DNA of 64,000 nt from Lumnitzera littorea (GCA_024138015.1 JAMXBB010000011.1:26101984-26165983); one strand, 5' to 3'; shown: positions 21,753-33,668, counted from the first letter of the stretch. Numbers and translations: made by a program. Notes: generated from the letters alone by a model not told the origin.

Positions 21753-24700
21753 AAATTGCACATTTATCTTCACTTAATTACTGCACATTTATGCATTTCG
21801 TGGTACTTTTATTGTGAGCTATGCTTAAAAATCATAAAAATATATATATAATTTTCTTGGTCAGTTACGTAAATAACGAAAAATGATCAAAATATTACTC
21901 AAATAACTGTATATAAACTCATGTATTCACATCATAATTATATGTCTTTTTATATGAGAGTTTATGCAGTTTATAAAAGAAAGAGTTATTCAATTAGGTA
22001 TCTAGTTATGTTCATAAGGGTAGACACTTAAATTAGTTACTTATGCTTGGTTTTCATTAAAATAAGCTTATTGGTTCTCTTCATGTTGCTATTTTTGTAA
22101 CAGATTTTCCAAGCAAATCAAAACTAACTAACTCTTATCTAAGAATAACAGTAGGCTAAGAACTCCAAATGATAGCAACAACCAATTGAAGTAAGATACA
22201 CATTTAAACAGCAACCTGTCACCTGCAGTAGTGGAGTAAAATTGATTAGCACCTATCACAACAATGCAATCAGCTCAAAACTTTAAGGGATGAAGCTCTA
22301 AGACTATAATGTTCAGTGAGAATTTGTTCTTTCTTCATTTGCTTCCTCCAATCATCTTCAATGTTAGGTTTTAACTTTTCTATTCAAGAAAATTGGTCCT
22401 CAATCAAGATGAAACGACACTCTTTACCCAAGTTTTACATACCATGAGTAGCTACTTGAGCTTGGGAATTCTATGACTTGATCAAGTACTAGCCATCTTG
22501 AAATTTCAATAGCCCGTACAGCAAAGTGTCCACATAAATAGCAGCTCTAGGACTTGAAAGCTTTAAAGCCAAGCTAAGCACCAAGCTACATCAAATAGAG
22601 CATATCACCGAGCTTCTATCAATTGCACATACCACAAACTTGAACTTCAAAAGACTAAGCAAAGCCTTTATGTGATAGCTACAATTGAGCAACCAGCAAA
22701 CTGAGTTCACTCTATGACCAATCCAACTGTTGCACTACAAATTATAACCAAGCTGCAACATGTTACAGCAGCTGAAATGAGTTGCCAAGCACAAATAAGA
22801 ACAGCCGTTAACTCCTAATTGCAGCTGTCCATGTTCTTTCTACAATGATCCACACAAACAATTGATAGCAGCAGCTCCTTGCAACAAGAACAACTTCAAG
22901 CACCTGAGTTCTAAGCTATCAGCACCAGCGCTTCAACAAATTAGCAGCATCTCCTCACATCTACACTTGACAACCGAGAAGCTCCACTAAGTTGCAACAG
23001 TGACTTCAGATCAAACCAATCACCAGCTAAAACATGTTACCATTTAACTAATTCAACTGCAGGCTGAATGATTAAAAGTCCTCAATTGATTCAGCAGCAA
23101 GGATTAGGATCCATTTACTTCACAAGCTAAATCAGTCCATGATGTGTAGCTAAACCGAGTTGTTATCCTCAATGTGATAGGAAATTCATTTCATTTTCAT
23201 TTTTTTGTTTATTGCAGGTCATGGGTTTCCATACTAATCAGCAACTCCAACTAAGAACTCCAAGCGCATCATTCATGGCATCCATTTCACGAGCATACGG
23301 AGCACCAACAACTTCTCTAAGATTGCAGCTTCAATACACCAATTTGAAACAGAGCAACTCACTTGGTACTCTCCAAATTATACACAACAGCAGTACAAAG
23401 AACAGCAGTAGAGTTTGCTGCACTTGAAAAGAAGGTCGTAGCTGCTAAATTGAGCAATTCCAAGTCGAGAACTCCACCAAACAACAGCAACTTGTGAGCT
23501 CTGTCATAAAACAACCACCAATTACTTAGTCACCAAGCAGCTCACTTTTGGAATTTTCAACAGTTTAAAAAGCCACGGCACTTTAAGCACATGAATTGAT
23601 AACTGAAACTAAAAATTTTGTTGATAATAGCTCAATCTATTAAGTTTATAGAACTTCATTTTTATTGTTATTATTTTCTTAATTTTTGCAGGTCGGGAAC
23701 GTCACTAACCAGCAGCAGCAGCCGTAAGTTCCAAGTGCAGTAGCTGGGTATGTTCCTTGTCCAAACGCGCGACCAGCAGCTGATCGACGAACAGAGCACG
23801 GCATGAAGTCCACTACACAAGCACTCCACGGCACTTCAACATCAGCAGCAGTTCGCAACAACCACACAACCAGCAGCAGGCCGAAATTGAGTGAATTCTA
23901 CAGCATAGAGCCCAGCTTCACTCGTCAACAACAGTGGCAAACTCCATGCAATAAGACATAGATAAGAGTCCTTTACCGAATAGCAACCGAAGCTTCCTAT
24001 CGAGCTCCACAGGACATCCGAGCTGCTGTCCATGTAGCTACTGCAGCAAACAAAAACAGCGTGGACTTCAATTCTTGGCAACAATCCATGTGAAGAGCTG
24101 ATTCGAGAGACACCAAATAGCGAAGAAGCACAACTTAACCAAGATTCTCAATCCAAACTCCACACCAAGATCAGCAGCAGCTCATGACAGCAAAAAACTA
24201 CACAACACCAAATACAAGCAGCCGTAGCACTTCAATTTGGTGCTCCAACACTCTATATCAGTCAAGAAAACAATAGCAGCACTTGGTAACTCCAAGCTAT
24301 CCAAGCAACAACAGCCACAACACATTAAAATTGAAGTAGCTGACATCAAAGAATGGGCAAATACTTGGGAGTTTCTCTGTTTTTGTCCAAGAAGGCCACT
24401 ATACATGTGTCATATTTTGAGGACAGGGCTTGGACTTCAATGCTATTTTTAGTCACATATTCATCATGTATGGGACAGTCGAGGTAACTGAAGTAAAAGA
24501 AGAGACAGCCCATTTGCTAAACTCAAAAGCCCACATGTGGATGCTCCATGCATTTATATGACGGTTTCTAATTTAGGGGCCTTTCTCTATTTGTATCACT
24601 GCCACTTAAGGGAGTTTATGACGAAGGATCCAAATCCAGCAGCTGACGTGAGGGTTTATATAAAAAAGAAAACAGTAGCCGAGGAGAGTTTTTGACCGGG

Positions 24701-25809
24701 GGATGAGATGGAACAGAGCAACCGAGAGTGGGGAAAAATACAGCAGCCGAATATAGAGAGCTTAGACAGTAACTTAGGGACAGTTTTAATATTGAAGAAT
24801 AGAATTTTTATCTTTATTTCATTTCATTAATTTCATTATGTTTTGTTTAATTTCAAGACTCTAAATCATTTTACTCTAACTTCCAAGAGGACTATTCCAA
24901 GTTCCAAATGAATTGAGATTTATCAATTTTGTATTAAATTTTAGGACTAAATATACCAATTAAGATGTTTTTTTTTCCTCGTTATTTCAATTTATATATA
25001 TCATGATTCATTTGGGTTTTGCAATGCAATATTGTATTTAATTTATTTGGGTTTTGTATTATTGGATTTGATGAATTAATGTGTTTTGTATATTATTTCA
25101 ATATCGATATTAAGTATTTAGGCATTTTTCTATTGTGTTCATCATCTAACTATTTAGTACTTGGCTATTACTTTTTAGTTAGGTAGAGTTATAAGACATT
25201 TGAGAGAGTTTCAATAACTCGTGTTGAACTTAGCTTGAATTTTTTAGAAAAGCTTATCATAAGGATTTGCAAGTTTTAATTAAATTCATAAACTCACGCA
25301 CTTAATATGGTTGGAAATATAGTTTGAGTCATAGGGACATATTTAAACCAAATTTCTAACTAAAATAATAATTTTGGTGTAAGCGAATTATTATTTATTC
25401 AAAAATTATAGATAAATTACCTTAACGAATAAATTTATGTTATAATTAGAATTCCACTTCTGTAGGAGGTAGGCTAGTTATAATGAATTTAGTTAAATCT
25501 CTTTTAATCAATTTCAAATATTGATTTTAGGCATCACATCGATTCAAATAAAAATAAATTTACGAATCCCAATTTGATCTTTTTTGTCTCCTAGATTTGG
25601 GACTCTCATAATACAGCTAGAACATTTGGTTTAATGTTCATCTTGTTATTTAGTCTTCACTCACTTTTAGTTCAATTATAAGTAGCTTAGCTTAAGGAGA
25701 AACTCAAATAATTTAGTTCTTAGAACCTAGCTCCCTGTGGAATACGAGCTTGACTTACCGTTTGTATTACTTCCATAACCCGATACACTTGTCAGTTCAC
25801 GCACTTACG
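21753..25809 (+). repeat. Large LTR-like block (Tat/Ogre/Athila-like), boundaries uncertain
   Basis: No gene is readable. A promoter-like T-A-T-A-T-A-A-A-A-A-A-G lies at 24658-24669. The 3' part ends with C-T-C-C-C-T-G-T-G-G-A (25731-25741) and G-A-T-A-C-A-C-T-T-G, phrases common near the 3' end of large plant gypsy LTRs. The 5' part (22.1-24.4 kb) is unusually rich in AGC/CAA words and contains a diverged repeat with 474-bp spacing (23212 and 23686). No terminal TG...CA pair or target duplication could be fixed, so this is a tentative call. Confidence 0.35.
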
Positions 25810-26087
25810 TTTTCAACGAGTCAATGAGCTAAAACTAAGAGAGATAGAGATTGTGGCCAAAAAACGAAAGAGATAAGAGTTGATTCTAATTTGAGTCTAA
25901 AAGTATAAAAGTTGGGGTTGTCATACGTGTTTTGGCTTCTTCTTTTTTTAATAAACTCGTAGTACAGTATAGTTCGATGGATTGAACCGAATAGTAAATT
26001 GAACCTATTACAAAAAAAAAAAAACCTATTTTTCAATTCGGTTCTGTTCATGATTTACAATTTACAATTTTCTAGCCCACCCCTAGA

Positions 26088-26340
26088 GCTGATGATAAAG
26101 CAGCTCATAAGACATATGAAAGAGGACAAACTTCAAGTCGCAAAATGAGTAAGATCAAATGCTTTAAGTGCTTAAGTTATGAACATATGACTACTAAGTG
26201 CCCTAACCAAAGTACTATGGTCCTAAGAGGTCATGACGTAGACAATACAGATGATAGTAAGCCTAAAAAGGAAGATAAGAATTTTAGAGAAGTTGAAGTG
26301 GAGAATGAGGAGACTTTTATTTATGCTGACTAAGGAGAAA
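26088..26340 (+). pseudogene. Element 2 gag C-terminus with CCHC zinc knuckle
   Basis: Continuation of gag after the hAT-like insertion. The frame starting at 26145 contains C-F-K-C-L-S-Y-E-H-M-T-T-K-C, a correct C-x2-C-x4-H-x4-C nucleic-acid-binding knuckle, followed by an acidic stretch up to a stop at 26331. The same knuckle occurs in element 3 (35830-35878, minus). Confidence 0.85.
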
Positions 26341-26342
26341 TA

Positions 26343-26690
26343 ATGACTTTAGTGTTGAGACGAGTGTTAAACTCAATGCCAAGCTATGAGGAAGACCAAA
26401 GAGAAATTTTGTTCCACACCAAGTGTACTATCAAGGGACAAGTGTGCACGATCATAGCAGATGGAGGCAGTTGTACTAATGTTGTTGTCCAATCCCTTGT
26501 GCAGAAGTTAGGTCTACCAATCTCTACGCACCCTCTACCTTATAAGTTACATTGGTTGCGTGAAAAATGTGCTCTACATATGATCGAACAGGTAACTATA
26601 CCATTATGTATAAGAAATGTCTGCAGAGATGAAATAGTGTGCAATGTTGTCCTCATGCGAGCTTCACATCTACTGTTAGGAAGATCTTGA
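26343..26690 (+). pseudogene. Element 2 aspartic protease
   Basis: The frame of 115 codons covers the protease that would cut the polyprotein. T-K-C-T-I-K-G-Q-V-C leads to A-D-G-G-S-C-T-N-V-V, the D-G-G form of the active site seen in this lineage in place of D-S/T-G. Then P-Y-K-L-H-W-L, and a terminal A-S-H-L-L-L-G-R. The domain is nearly full length. It stops at 26688, then runs on in other frames toward RT. Confidence 0.85.
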
Positions 26691-28090
26691 TTATGCAACT
26701 GTCATGTCATACATAATGGATTCAAGAACACCTACGCCTTTACAAAAGATGGTAAGAAAATTGTGCTACAACCCATGACATTAAGCCAAGTGAATGCGAC
26801 TCACAATCAACTCACCTAAGTTAGTAAAAAGAAGACCCTAGTGCTTAGTTAAAGAGAGCTTTGAGCTACATAGAAAGCCAAAGAACCCATGTTTCTATTG
26901 ATTAGAAGGTTATTAGAGTTAAGGGACTTGGAAGATATACCAAAAGAGGTTGAGAAACTATTAGATGAGTTTTTCAACCTGTTTCGAGAAGAGTCACCTA
27001 AAAGATTATTCCCAGTCCATAGCATTGAGCATTGCACTGATTTACTGCCAAGTGCAGCTCTATCAAACAAACTTACTTATAGAATGAACTTTGAATAGGC
27101 TGCTAAGCTCATTGAGCAAGGTTATTAAGAGAGGGCATGAGCCCTTATACTATGCTTGCTCTACTCATCCTAAAAAAGGATGGTTCATGGTGCATGTGTG
27201 TCAATAGCCAAGTTATCAATTGAATTACTATTAAGTACAGATATCTCATACCAAAGCTCGATAACATGTTAGACGAACTTTATGGCACTAAGATATTTTC
27301 AATGATTGACCTACAGAGTAGCTATCACCGTATTCACATAAGATCGAGAGATGAGTGGAAAATCGCATTTATGACATGGCATGGTCTCTACAAATGGTTA
27401 GTTATGCCATTCGAGCTTATTAACACGCTAAGCACTTTCATGAGGCTCATGAACCATGTAATGTGTCCTTTGATCAGCAAATTTGTAGTCATGTACTTTG
27501 ATAATATCCTAATATACAATGCCAACCTAACCAATCACCTAAAACGTCTCCAAGCTATTTTTGACATAATTTATGCCTAGAAACTATACAAAAATTTGAA
27601 GAAATGTATGTTTTATCTACACAAAGTTGTCTTTCTTAGATATGTGGTGGCTAGAGAAGGAATTTGAGTTAATGAGGAAAAGGTTCGAGTTATCTTAGAG
27701 TAACCTACACCCAAGAATGTTACTGAAGTTAGAAGTTTCCATAAGAGATTCATCAAGAACTTCAATACCATTGTGGTCCCTTTGATTAAATTGACAAAGA
27801 AGAGTGATAGATTCTAGTTAACTGACCAAGTTGAGAAGAGTTTTAAGGAGATCAAGGAAAAACTTGCCACCGCACTTGTCTTAGCTTTACTTAACTTTGA
27901 CAAGCCATTTGAGTTAGAATACAATGCATCAGGTATCAACATCGAAGCAGTCTTGATACAAGAACGCCGACCTGTAGCTTACCATAGTGAAAAGCTTAAT
28001 AGTGTCACCCTGAATTATTCTGTATATGAAAAAGAGTTATATTCTCTTTTCCAAGCCCTTATAGTATGGCAACATTATTTATCAGTAGTT
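26691..28090 (+). pseudogene. Element 2 reverse transcriptase and partial RNase H
   Basis: Pieces 26889-27098, 27266-27580 and 27953-28090 give RT motifs across frames: K-K-D-G-S-W at 27175, M-I-D-L-Q-S-S-Y-H, V-M-P-F-E-L, then M-Y-F-D-N-I-L-I-Y at 27491-27517. Active relatives have Y-F-D-D, so the second catalytic Asp is Asn here. RNase H is present only to about residue W-Q-H-Y-L; its remainder and the N-terminal half of integrase are deleted at about 28090. The copy is inactive. Confidence 0.85.
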
Positions 28091-28828
28091 ATGAAGTGTG
28101 TAAGAAGGCGAAAGGGAGGAAAGAACCACATAGAGAATACATGCCCTTACCCACACCGACCTCACCTTGGGTCGATCGAACATCCAGAAGGAAATAACCA
28201 CTTGCATGGAATTCTAAAGTCCATTGTTTCAGATCAAGATATTAAATTTTTGAGCTACTTTTGGAAGACCTTATAGAAGAGACTTAGCACCAAGCTTATA
28301 TTTAGTTCGAGCAATCAACTAGAGACAAATGGCGGCTAAACCGAATTGGTGAATAGGACACTAGGCACTTTACTCCAAGCTGTAGTAGGGAAGAACTTGA
28401 ATGGCTAAGATTTGTGCTTGCCTATTGTAGAGTTCACTTACAATCGAACTACCCATAACACCACTAAGAAAACCCCCTTCAAGGTCGTCTATGGCCTAAA
28501 CCCAACTACCCTACTTAACATGATTAGCACCCTTATAACTCTTGAAGAAAGTTAGTCCGACGTTGACTGAGCCCAAAGGATACATGAACTACATCAACAC
28601 ATAGCCAAGAAGATTGCCAAGTTCAATGAACAACAGCAAGAGATAGGTAATCATGGCCATCAAGCTATTTCTTTTAACCCAAGCAACCTAGTTTGGATCC
28701 ACCTTAGCAAAAGAGATTTCCCTACGTCAAAAAGAGCAAACTATCACCTAGAGCTAATGGTCTGTTCAAGGTCTTAAAGAAAGTCAACTGCAACGCCTAT
28801 CAAATCAAGTTACCTAAAGACTATGGTG
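28091..28828 (+). pseudogene. Element 2 integrase, internally deleted, cut by element 3
   Basis: The RNase H to integrase junction jumps: a C-V-R-R-R-K-G-G piece of the zinc-binding part and a short proline-rich piece run straight into L-H-G-I-L-K-S-I-V-S-D, so most of the catalytic core up to the second Asp is gone. Downstream V-N-R-T-L-G, V-E-F-T-Y-N-R, V-V-Y-G-L-N-P and L-P-K-D-Y-G-V are readable despite stops. The element 3 target site lies at the codons for Y-G-V; the C-terminus resumes at 39177. Confidence 0.8.
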
Positions 28829-29666
28829 TGATGCGTCTCCAAGGTCGTACATACGAAGAAGCACCACAACGAATGAACCGAAAAGGAAATAGAAAAGAAA
28901 CTAGCAAATTCCAAGTAGTTACCGAATGAATATGACTCAGCACCCAATCCTACTCAGCCTATAACCCACCGGATATGACACACCGGTCCAAATTGAAAAG
29001 TCACTCACTACTACTTCTTACTAAAGGGAATAGATAAGAGTTGAATTATAACAAGAACGCTAAGGTTGCTCCAGTGAGTAAATCTGTATTAGAAGTTGAA
29101 TGTGTGCATACAAGGAAAGTGGGGGTTTATATACTTACCCCCTAAGGTTATTTTATATGTATGGAAAGACAACAAGGTATTTTACAATTACGTTACATTA
29201 ATCATACTAAAAAGTAGTAAAAAGAACAAAGAATATCGAGTATGGAAAAGAAAGAATCCTTATGGAATGTTAAATCAGAAGGTACGTGTCACTTGATGGC
29301 TATACATCAGGAGTATGATACATAGGCAAAAACAGGAAGTGCTGGGAGTCGGTGACCAACCTGATCTGGATCGAGTCGGGAGTCAATCAGCCTAGTAAAA
29401 AGGTCAGCTATCTTGAATCAAACGCCAATAGGTCAGGTGGGTAGCTCGGCTCGGCTAATTCTAAGCTGTCTTCTAGATTAAGACTTTGCTGTTGGGCAGG
29501 AGCATGTTGGACACACGTGAGAATCTGAAAGACAAGTCAGCAGAAGGTCGGATTAGGATAAGAGTCCTCGTTTCGGCTATGGCTTAGAGCTAATATTTTC
29601 CGTGTAAGCCCTTAAAGTCCTCTAGCTCGGCTTTTTGTAATCGGTCTAGGGGGTTGATTCCTATCA
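28829..29666 (-). repeat. Element 3, 3' LTR
   Basis: On the minus strand runs T-G-A-T-A-G-G-A-A-T-C-A-A to G-A-C-G-C-A-T-C-A. Aligns end to end with 37223-38060 and 38338-39176. The TATA-like T-T-T-A-T-A-T-A-C-T/T-T-A at 29126-29138 is conserved in all three. Confidence 0.9.
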
Positions 29667-29680
29667 TCTGCCTGGGGTTC
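29667..29680 (-). other. Element 3 polypurine tract
   Basis: On the minus strand G-A-A-C-C-C-C-A-G-G-C-A-G-A lies immediately before the 3' LTR; only moderately purine-rich. Confidence 0.5.
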
Positions 29681-29689
29681 AAAGAGATT

Positions 29690-30800
29690 TGTCCTAAAAT
29701 CTAAAGTGATTTCTGTTCATTCTTCTAGGGAGCTTACAGGGTCTTCTATTAGTTGATGGGGAATCGGATCAAACACATTGAAAGTAGAGAAGACACCATA
29801 ATCATTAAGCAACTTAATCTGGTAGGCGTTATGGTTGATTTTCTTCAAGACCTTGAATGGGTCGTCAATTCGAGGAGATAGTTTGCTTTATCTTAAGTGT
29901 GGAAATTGCTCTTGATTGAGGTGAATCCATACTAAGTCTCCTGGCTAGAAAGAAATAGTTTGGCGGCCTCAGCTACCAATCTTTTGTTGTCTCTAATTGA
30001 ACTTAGCGATCTTCCTCGTGATAGAATGGTGCAACTCATGCAATTTTTAGGATCAGTCCACTCTAGAGTGACTTTCTTCAATAATTGTTGGGGTGTCAAT
30101 TATATCCAGGGGAATAGTAGGGTTAAGGCCATATACGACCTCAAATGGGATCTTCCTAGTAATGCTATAAATAATTCGATTGTATATGAACTCCACATCT
30201 AGTAAGCACAGATCCCAATCCCTCAGGTTTTTCCCTATAATAGCTCTGAGAAGATTACCTAGCGTCCTATTTACCACTTCAGTCTAACCATCACTCTAAG
30301 GGTAGCTACTGGAGTTGAACACGAGTTTGGTCCTAAGTCTCCTCCATAGGGTTTTCCCAAAATAGCTCAAGAATTTTATATCCCGATCTGAGACAATCGT
30401 CTTCGGTACACTGTATAGTCAAACAATCTCCTATAAAAACACATCAACAATATATAGAGCATCATTAGTTCGAATTGCGTCATCTTACTGAAATGGTCCA
30501 CAACAACAAAAATAAAATCTTTCCCTCTAGATATTCGGGGCAACCCTAGGACAAAGTCCATGCTAAGGTTGGCATAAGGTAAAGTTAGCGTCAGTAGAGG
30601 CATATACCTTCCATAGGTTCTCTCTTCCCCTTGGCATGCTTACACACTTCACAACTATTAATTACATTATGGACATCCTTAGCCAAACTTGGCCAATAAA
30701 AGTTTTCTTTCAACAAATTGGCAGTCTTGACCTCCCCAAAATGGCTTGAAAGTCCACCACTATGAGCTTCCCAGACCAACAATTCTCATGTAGAGCAATT
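29690..30800 (-). pseudogene. Element 3 integrase
   Basis: Minus-strand frames 30782-30591, 30603-30376 and 30277-30053 cover an integrase. Seen: E-A-H-S-G-G-L-S-S-H-F-G with C-E-V-C-K-H-A-K-G (zinc-binding H-H-C-C), then S-M-D-F-V-L-G-L-P-R with the first catalytic Asp, a V-S-D region near 30390, V-N-R-T-L-G-N-L-L, and V-V-Y-G-L-N-P. Unlike element 2 the catalytic core is not deleted, but frameshifts at 30376-30420 and several stops inactivate it. Confidence 0.85.
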
Positions 30801-31186
30801 TAGAATACATAGCCTGTGGTCCTTGAACAAATAGTCATTTTTAAGATAATATCCTCCAACAACTATCCCCACTCGGTACTATTCAACAATGGGACCAAAG
30901 TGAGGGTCAGCAGCATACTGCTTCATGATGAGTGAGAGTCCCAATAATTTTTTCTGCAAAGTAGTCAGCAAAGTTTGCCATCGTGACAGAGCATCAGTAA
31001 CCACATTTGCACTCCCCTTCTTGTGCCGAATGACGTACGAAAACCCTTCCATGAATTACAAGCATTTGGCCTGCCTCTTAGAGAGTTTGTTCTAACTGCC
31101 AAGATGCTTTAATGATTCGTGGTCAATGAAAATAACAAACTTTCGTAATAGCAAATAGCGTTGCCAAACAGTGAGGGCTCAAAAAA
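30801..31186 (-). pseudogene. Element 3 RNase H C-terminal part
   Basis: On the minus strand A-L-T-V-W-Q-R-Y-L is followed by K-F-V-I-F-I-D-H-E-S-L-K-H-L and, after stops, the C-L...F-M-E-G-F-S-Y-V-I-R-H-K-K region and the linker to integrase. The N-terminal half of RNase H lies beyond the nested element B, at 33959-34200. Confidence 0.8.
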
Positions 31187-32119
31187 GGGAGTGTCGAGCT
31201 AATTTTTCGGTTTTCTTTATTTATTACTGATTTCCCCATTTCCTGATTAATACTAAACCCTAACCATTTAATATTAATCCTCGACTAAAGAAATTGGAAA
31301 ATTATGGCTTTTTATTGAAAATAATTTTTGAAGTCGCCACCCAACCGAAGTCAGGAAAAGAAAAAGAAACTGTAATCAATTAGGTGGATTGATTACGATT
31401 TGGCTACCGATCTTTGATTTCGATTTTAAATGAAGAACTAGAGAGTTCCAAGTTCAGGGGCTAACCTATTAAACCCTAACGGGTACCACTATTTATTTAT
31501 CGAAATTAGGATTATTTTTCTAATTATAATATTTAAAAAAATAAATAAAAATCAAAAGAAAAAAAAACCTAAGTTTCTACAGATTTTATCGTCGCTCTGA
31601 AGGTGCCTACGTACCCGCTAACCAAGATTAGACGATCGTAGTTCTTTCAAAAAAATCTTTAATGTGTTGATTGATTTTAATTTTGAAAACCGACAAGCTC
31701 TACATTCTTAATTGATTTAGTTTATTTAAAAAAAAAATTAAAGGGTCCTAAGTCGTAAATGATAAAAAAAAAATCTCTAAAACATCTAAACAATTTATTG
31801 ACTTTTTTTTAATTTTTACTTCTAAAAAAATTTGATTTTCTAAGCGAGAAATCCTAAAAAACTAATCTTAAAAATTCCTAGACTAATATACATATATATA
31901 TATTCTATTATTATTAAACAATTATCTACCTAAATAGATTAGTACTGTTACATAACTTACTTAATATATAAAAAACTAATACTAATAAGTCACCTAAACT
32001 AATATAGTCATATACACATATACTGCATCAAATAACTAAGGAACTAATAATATAATGATAATAATAATAATAATAAATAAATAAATAAAAGAATGAAATA
32101 AATAAAATAAAATAAGAAA

Positions 32120-33360
32120 ACTAAGATTTGGAAAAACTGAACTTGGCTTGTTCTTGCACGATAATGGCATAGACGAAGCAGCGACGGTATTGGACTATGG
32201 AGTGTACAATTCGACGTCGGGGCTTGCTGTTCTAGAGTTGTATTCATCTAGAGTTTTGCCTGGATTGGACTATACAGAAGCCTTCAGATCTTGTAGCATG
32301 ACGGAGCACGGTCAGTAGAGCGCGGCAGTGACGAAATGTGGTCAACAGAGCAGCGCGACTGGGTGTGGCGAGGATGTGTCATTTTCGATGTTGATTGAAC
32401 ATTATTGCAGCTTATTGAAGATCAGGCATCATATAGCTTCGGTGGAGCACTGCAATTGTGAGTCCGGCACTGTTGCTGTCTCGTGTGTGCTGTGTTGAAG
32501 ACCGAATACATATACTGGGGTGTAATATGCAGTCGGTGGAAATTCAGTACGGATTGGATGACTTCAGGCAGATAAACGAGGGGCTGTCGGCGCTGGGCGA
32601 GTGTGAGAGGAGGGCTGTGCAATGCGCAGTTGCGGCTTACAGGGAGTCAGGCGTTGTGTGTGTACAGTTGGCATGGTTGATTGAGACTAACGACAAACGT
32701 GGGGGCTATGTTGGATGCTATCAACGTCTGGAGTTTGCTGTGCTACTATTACTGCAAGTTGTATAGCTGTACACGGTATCAAGTTGGGGTCTGGACTGCT
32801 GTTGTTTACTGTGGAGTGTCAGGGGATCGAAGATGATTGGGCAACAAGAAAAGTGTGCTGGCGATGGATCTGTGCGCAATGTATTGAGGGTGATCGAACA
32901 GTGATGTTGCAAGCTTTCCTAATGACGTTGCGGCAAATACTCGGTGATTGGGAAAAAGGAAATTAGCTTAGGGGTCTTAGGTTGCATGGTGTTGGATAGA
33001 GAGTAAGGATGTGTTGTGTTGCTGCTCAGGAGACTGTAGTATTGGTGCAATCCAGTCGTACGGCCTAAATGCAGTTGTGGACTGCTGCAGTGCGAGTTAA
33101 CTCAACCAACGACGTACGGTTGAATCAACGCTACGGTGGAGTTGCGGCTATTGTTATGTGGTGCAGCAGTGACAATATAGTGGCAGATTGTGCTGTGGCG
33201 GGTCAGGATGATCGAGCAATGGTAAGGGCTGAGTGGCGTTCTTGTGTTTAGCCTAATGGTGGATGGCGTTTGGAATTGCAGGTCGCTGTCCTTAGTGTGA
33301 AGCTCTTGCTGTTTTCTGTTGCACTATAGTCGCGTTACTGTTTAACGTAATTTAGATGAG
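32120..33360. other. GC-rich variable core of element B
   Basis: Clearly richer in G and C than the flanks, with many G-C-A-G / G-T-T-G words. Short open frames occur on both strands (for example 32458-32766 +, 32422-32622 -), but none shows a known family or dominates. It could be captured host sequence or a fast-evolving LTR core. The equivalent region of A is only ~130 bp. Confidence 0.5.
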
Positions 33361-33585
33361 GGACAACAGATCAAGAAAGTCCCATCCCCTCTATTTTACG
33401 TGTCTATTTATATAACTCAAACCATATCATATCTATTGTTTCTATTGTATCCGATTTGATAATAATTAAACTAGATCCAAATTAATTCAAATCCGATTTA
33501 ATAAAATCAAATTAGATTCAAATGATTTTTATTAGATACGAATCCCGTTTATTTCTCTCGCTTTTGTAAAAAATAAAAGACATAG

Positions 33586-33668
33586 GTACCTAGCGAGATT
33601 CGAACTCAAGACCTCAAATAAAATCCAATTCGATACTTCGATGCTTATCCGTTAAGCCGTTGGCCTAC
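33586..33668 (-). other. tRNA-like module in element B
   Basis: On the minus strand CGGCTTAACGG (33659-33649) followed by A-T-A-A-G-C resembles the A box and D arm of plant tRNA-Arg; AGTTCGAATCT (33606-33596) is a B box. A run of A on the plus strand (T on the minus) follows at 33569-33578. It aligns with the module in element A in the same orientation relative to the element ends. Confidence 0.5.

Larger units (their letters stand above)
19066..26087. mobile_element. hAT-like non-autonomous DNA transposon carrying nested LTR sequences
   Basis: It interrupts element 2 gag exactly between the gag domain and the zinc knuckle. Left end ...T-A-G-G-T-G-T-T-G-T-G; right end reads, inverted, T-A-G-G-G-G-T-G-G-G-C, like hAT termini. 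Subterminal motifs of the G-G-T-T-C-G-G-T / A-C-C-G-A-A type recur at both ends (19081-19220 and 25970-26050). Candidate 8-bp target duplication gctaatta (19058-19065) and gctgatga (26088-26095), 6 of 8 identical; exact ends are uncertain by a few bases. No transposase is seen. Its own DNA is about 19066-19770 and 25.81-26.09 kb; the rest is nested. Confidence 0.55.

Noticed and set aside
23212..24452. Several 60-80-codon frames in the AGC-rich block
   Set aside because: Frames appear on both strands and follow the repeated AGC/CAA composition.
32458..32966. Genes of 80-100 codons in the core of element B
   Set aside because: Overlapping frames on both strands in a GC-rich stretch without family similarity. 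Kept as an unexplained core, not as genes.
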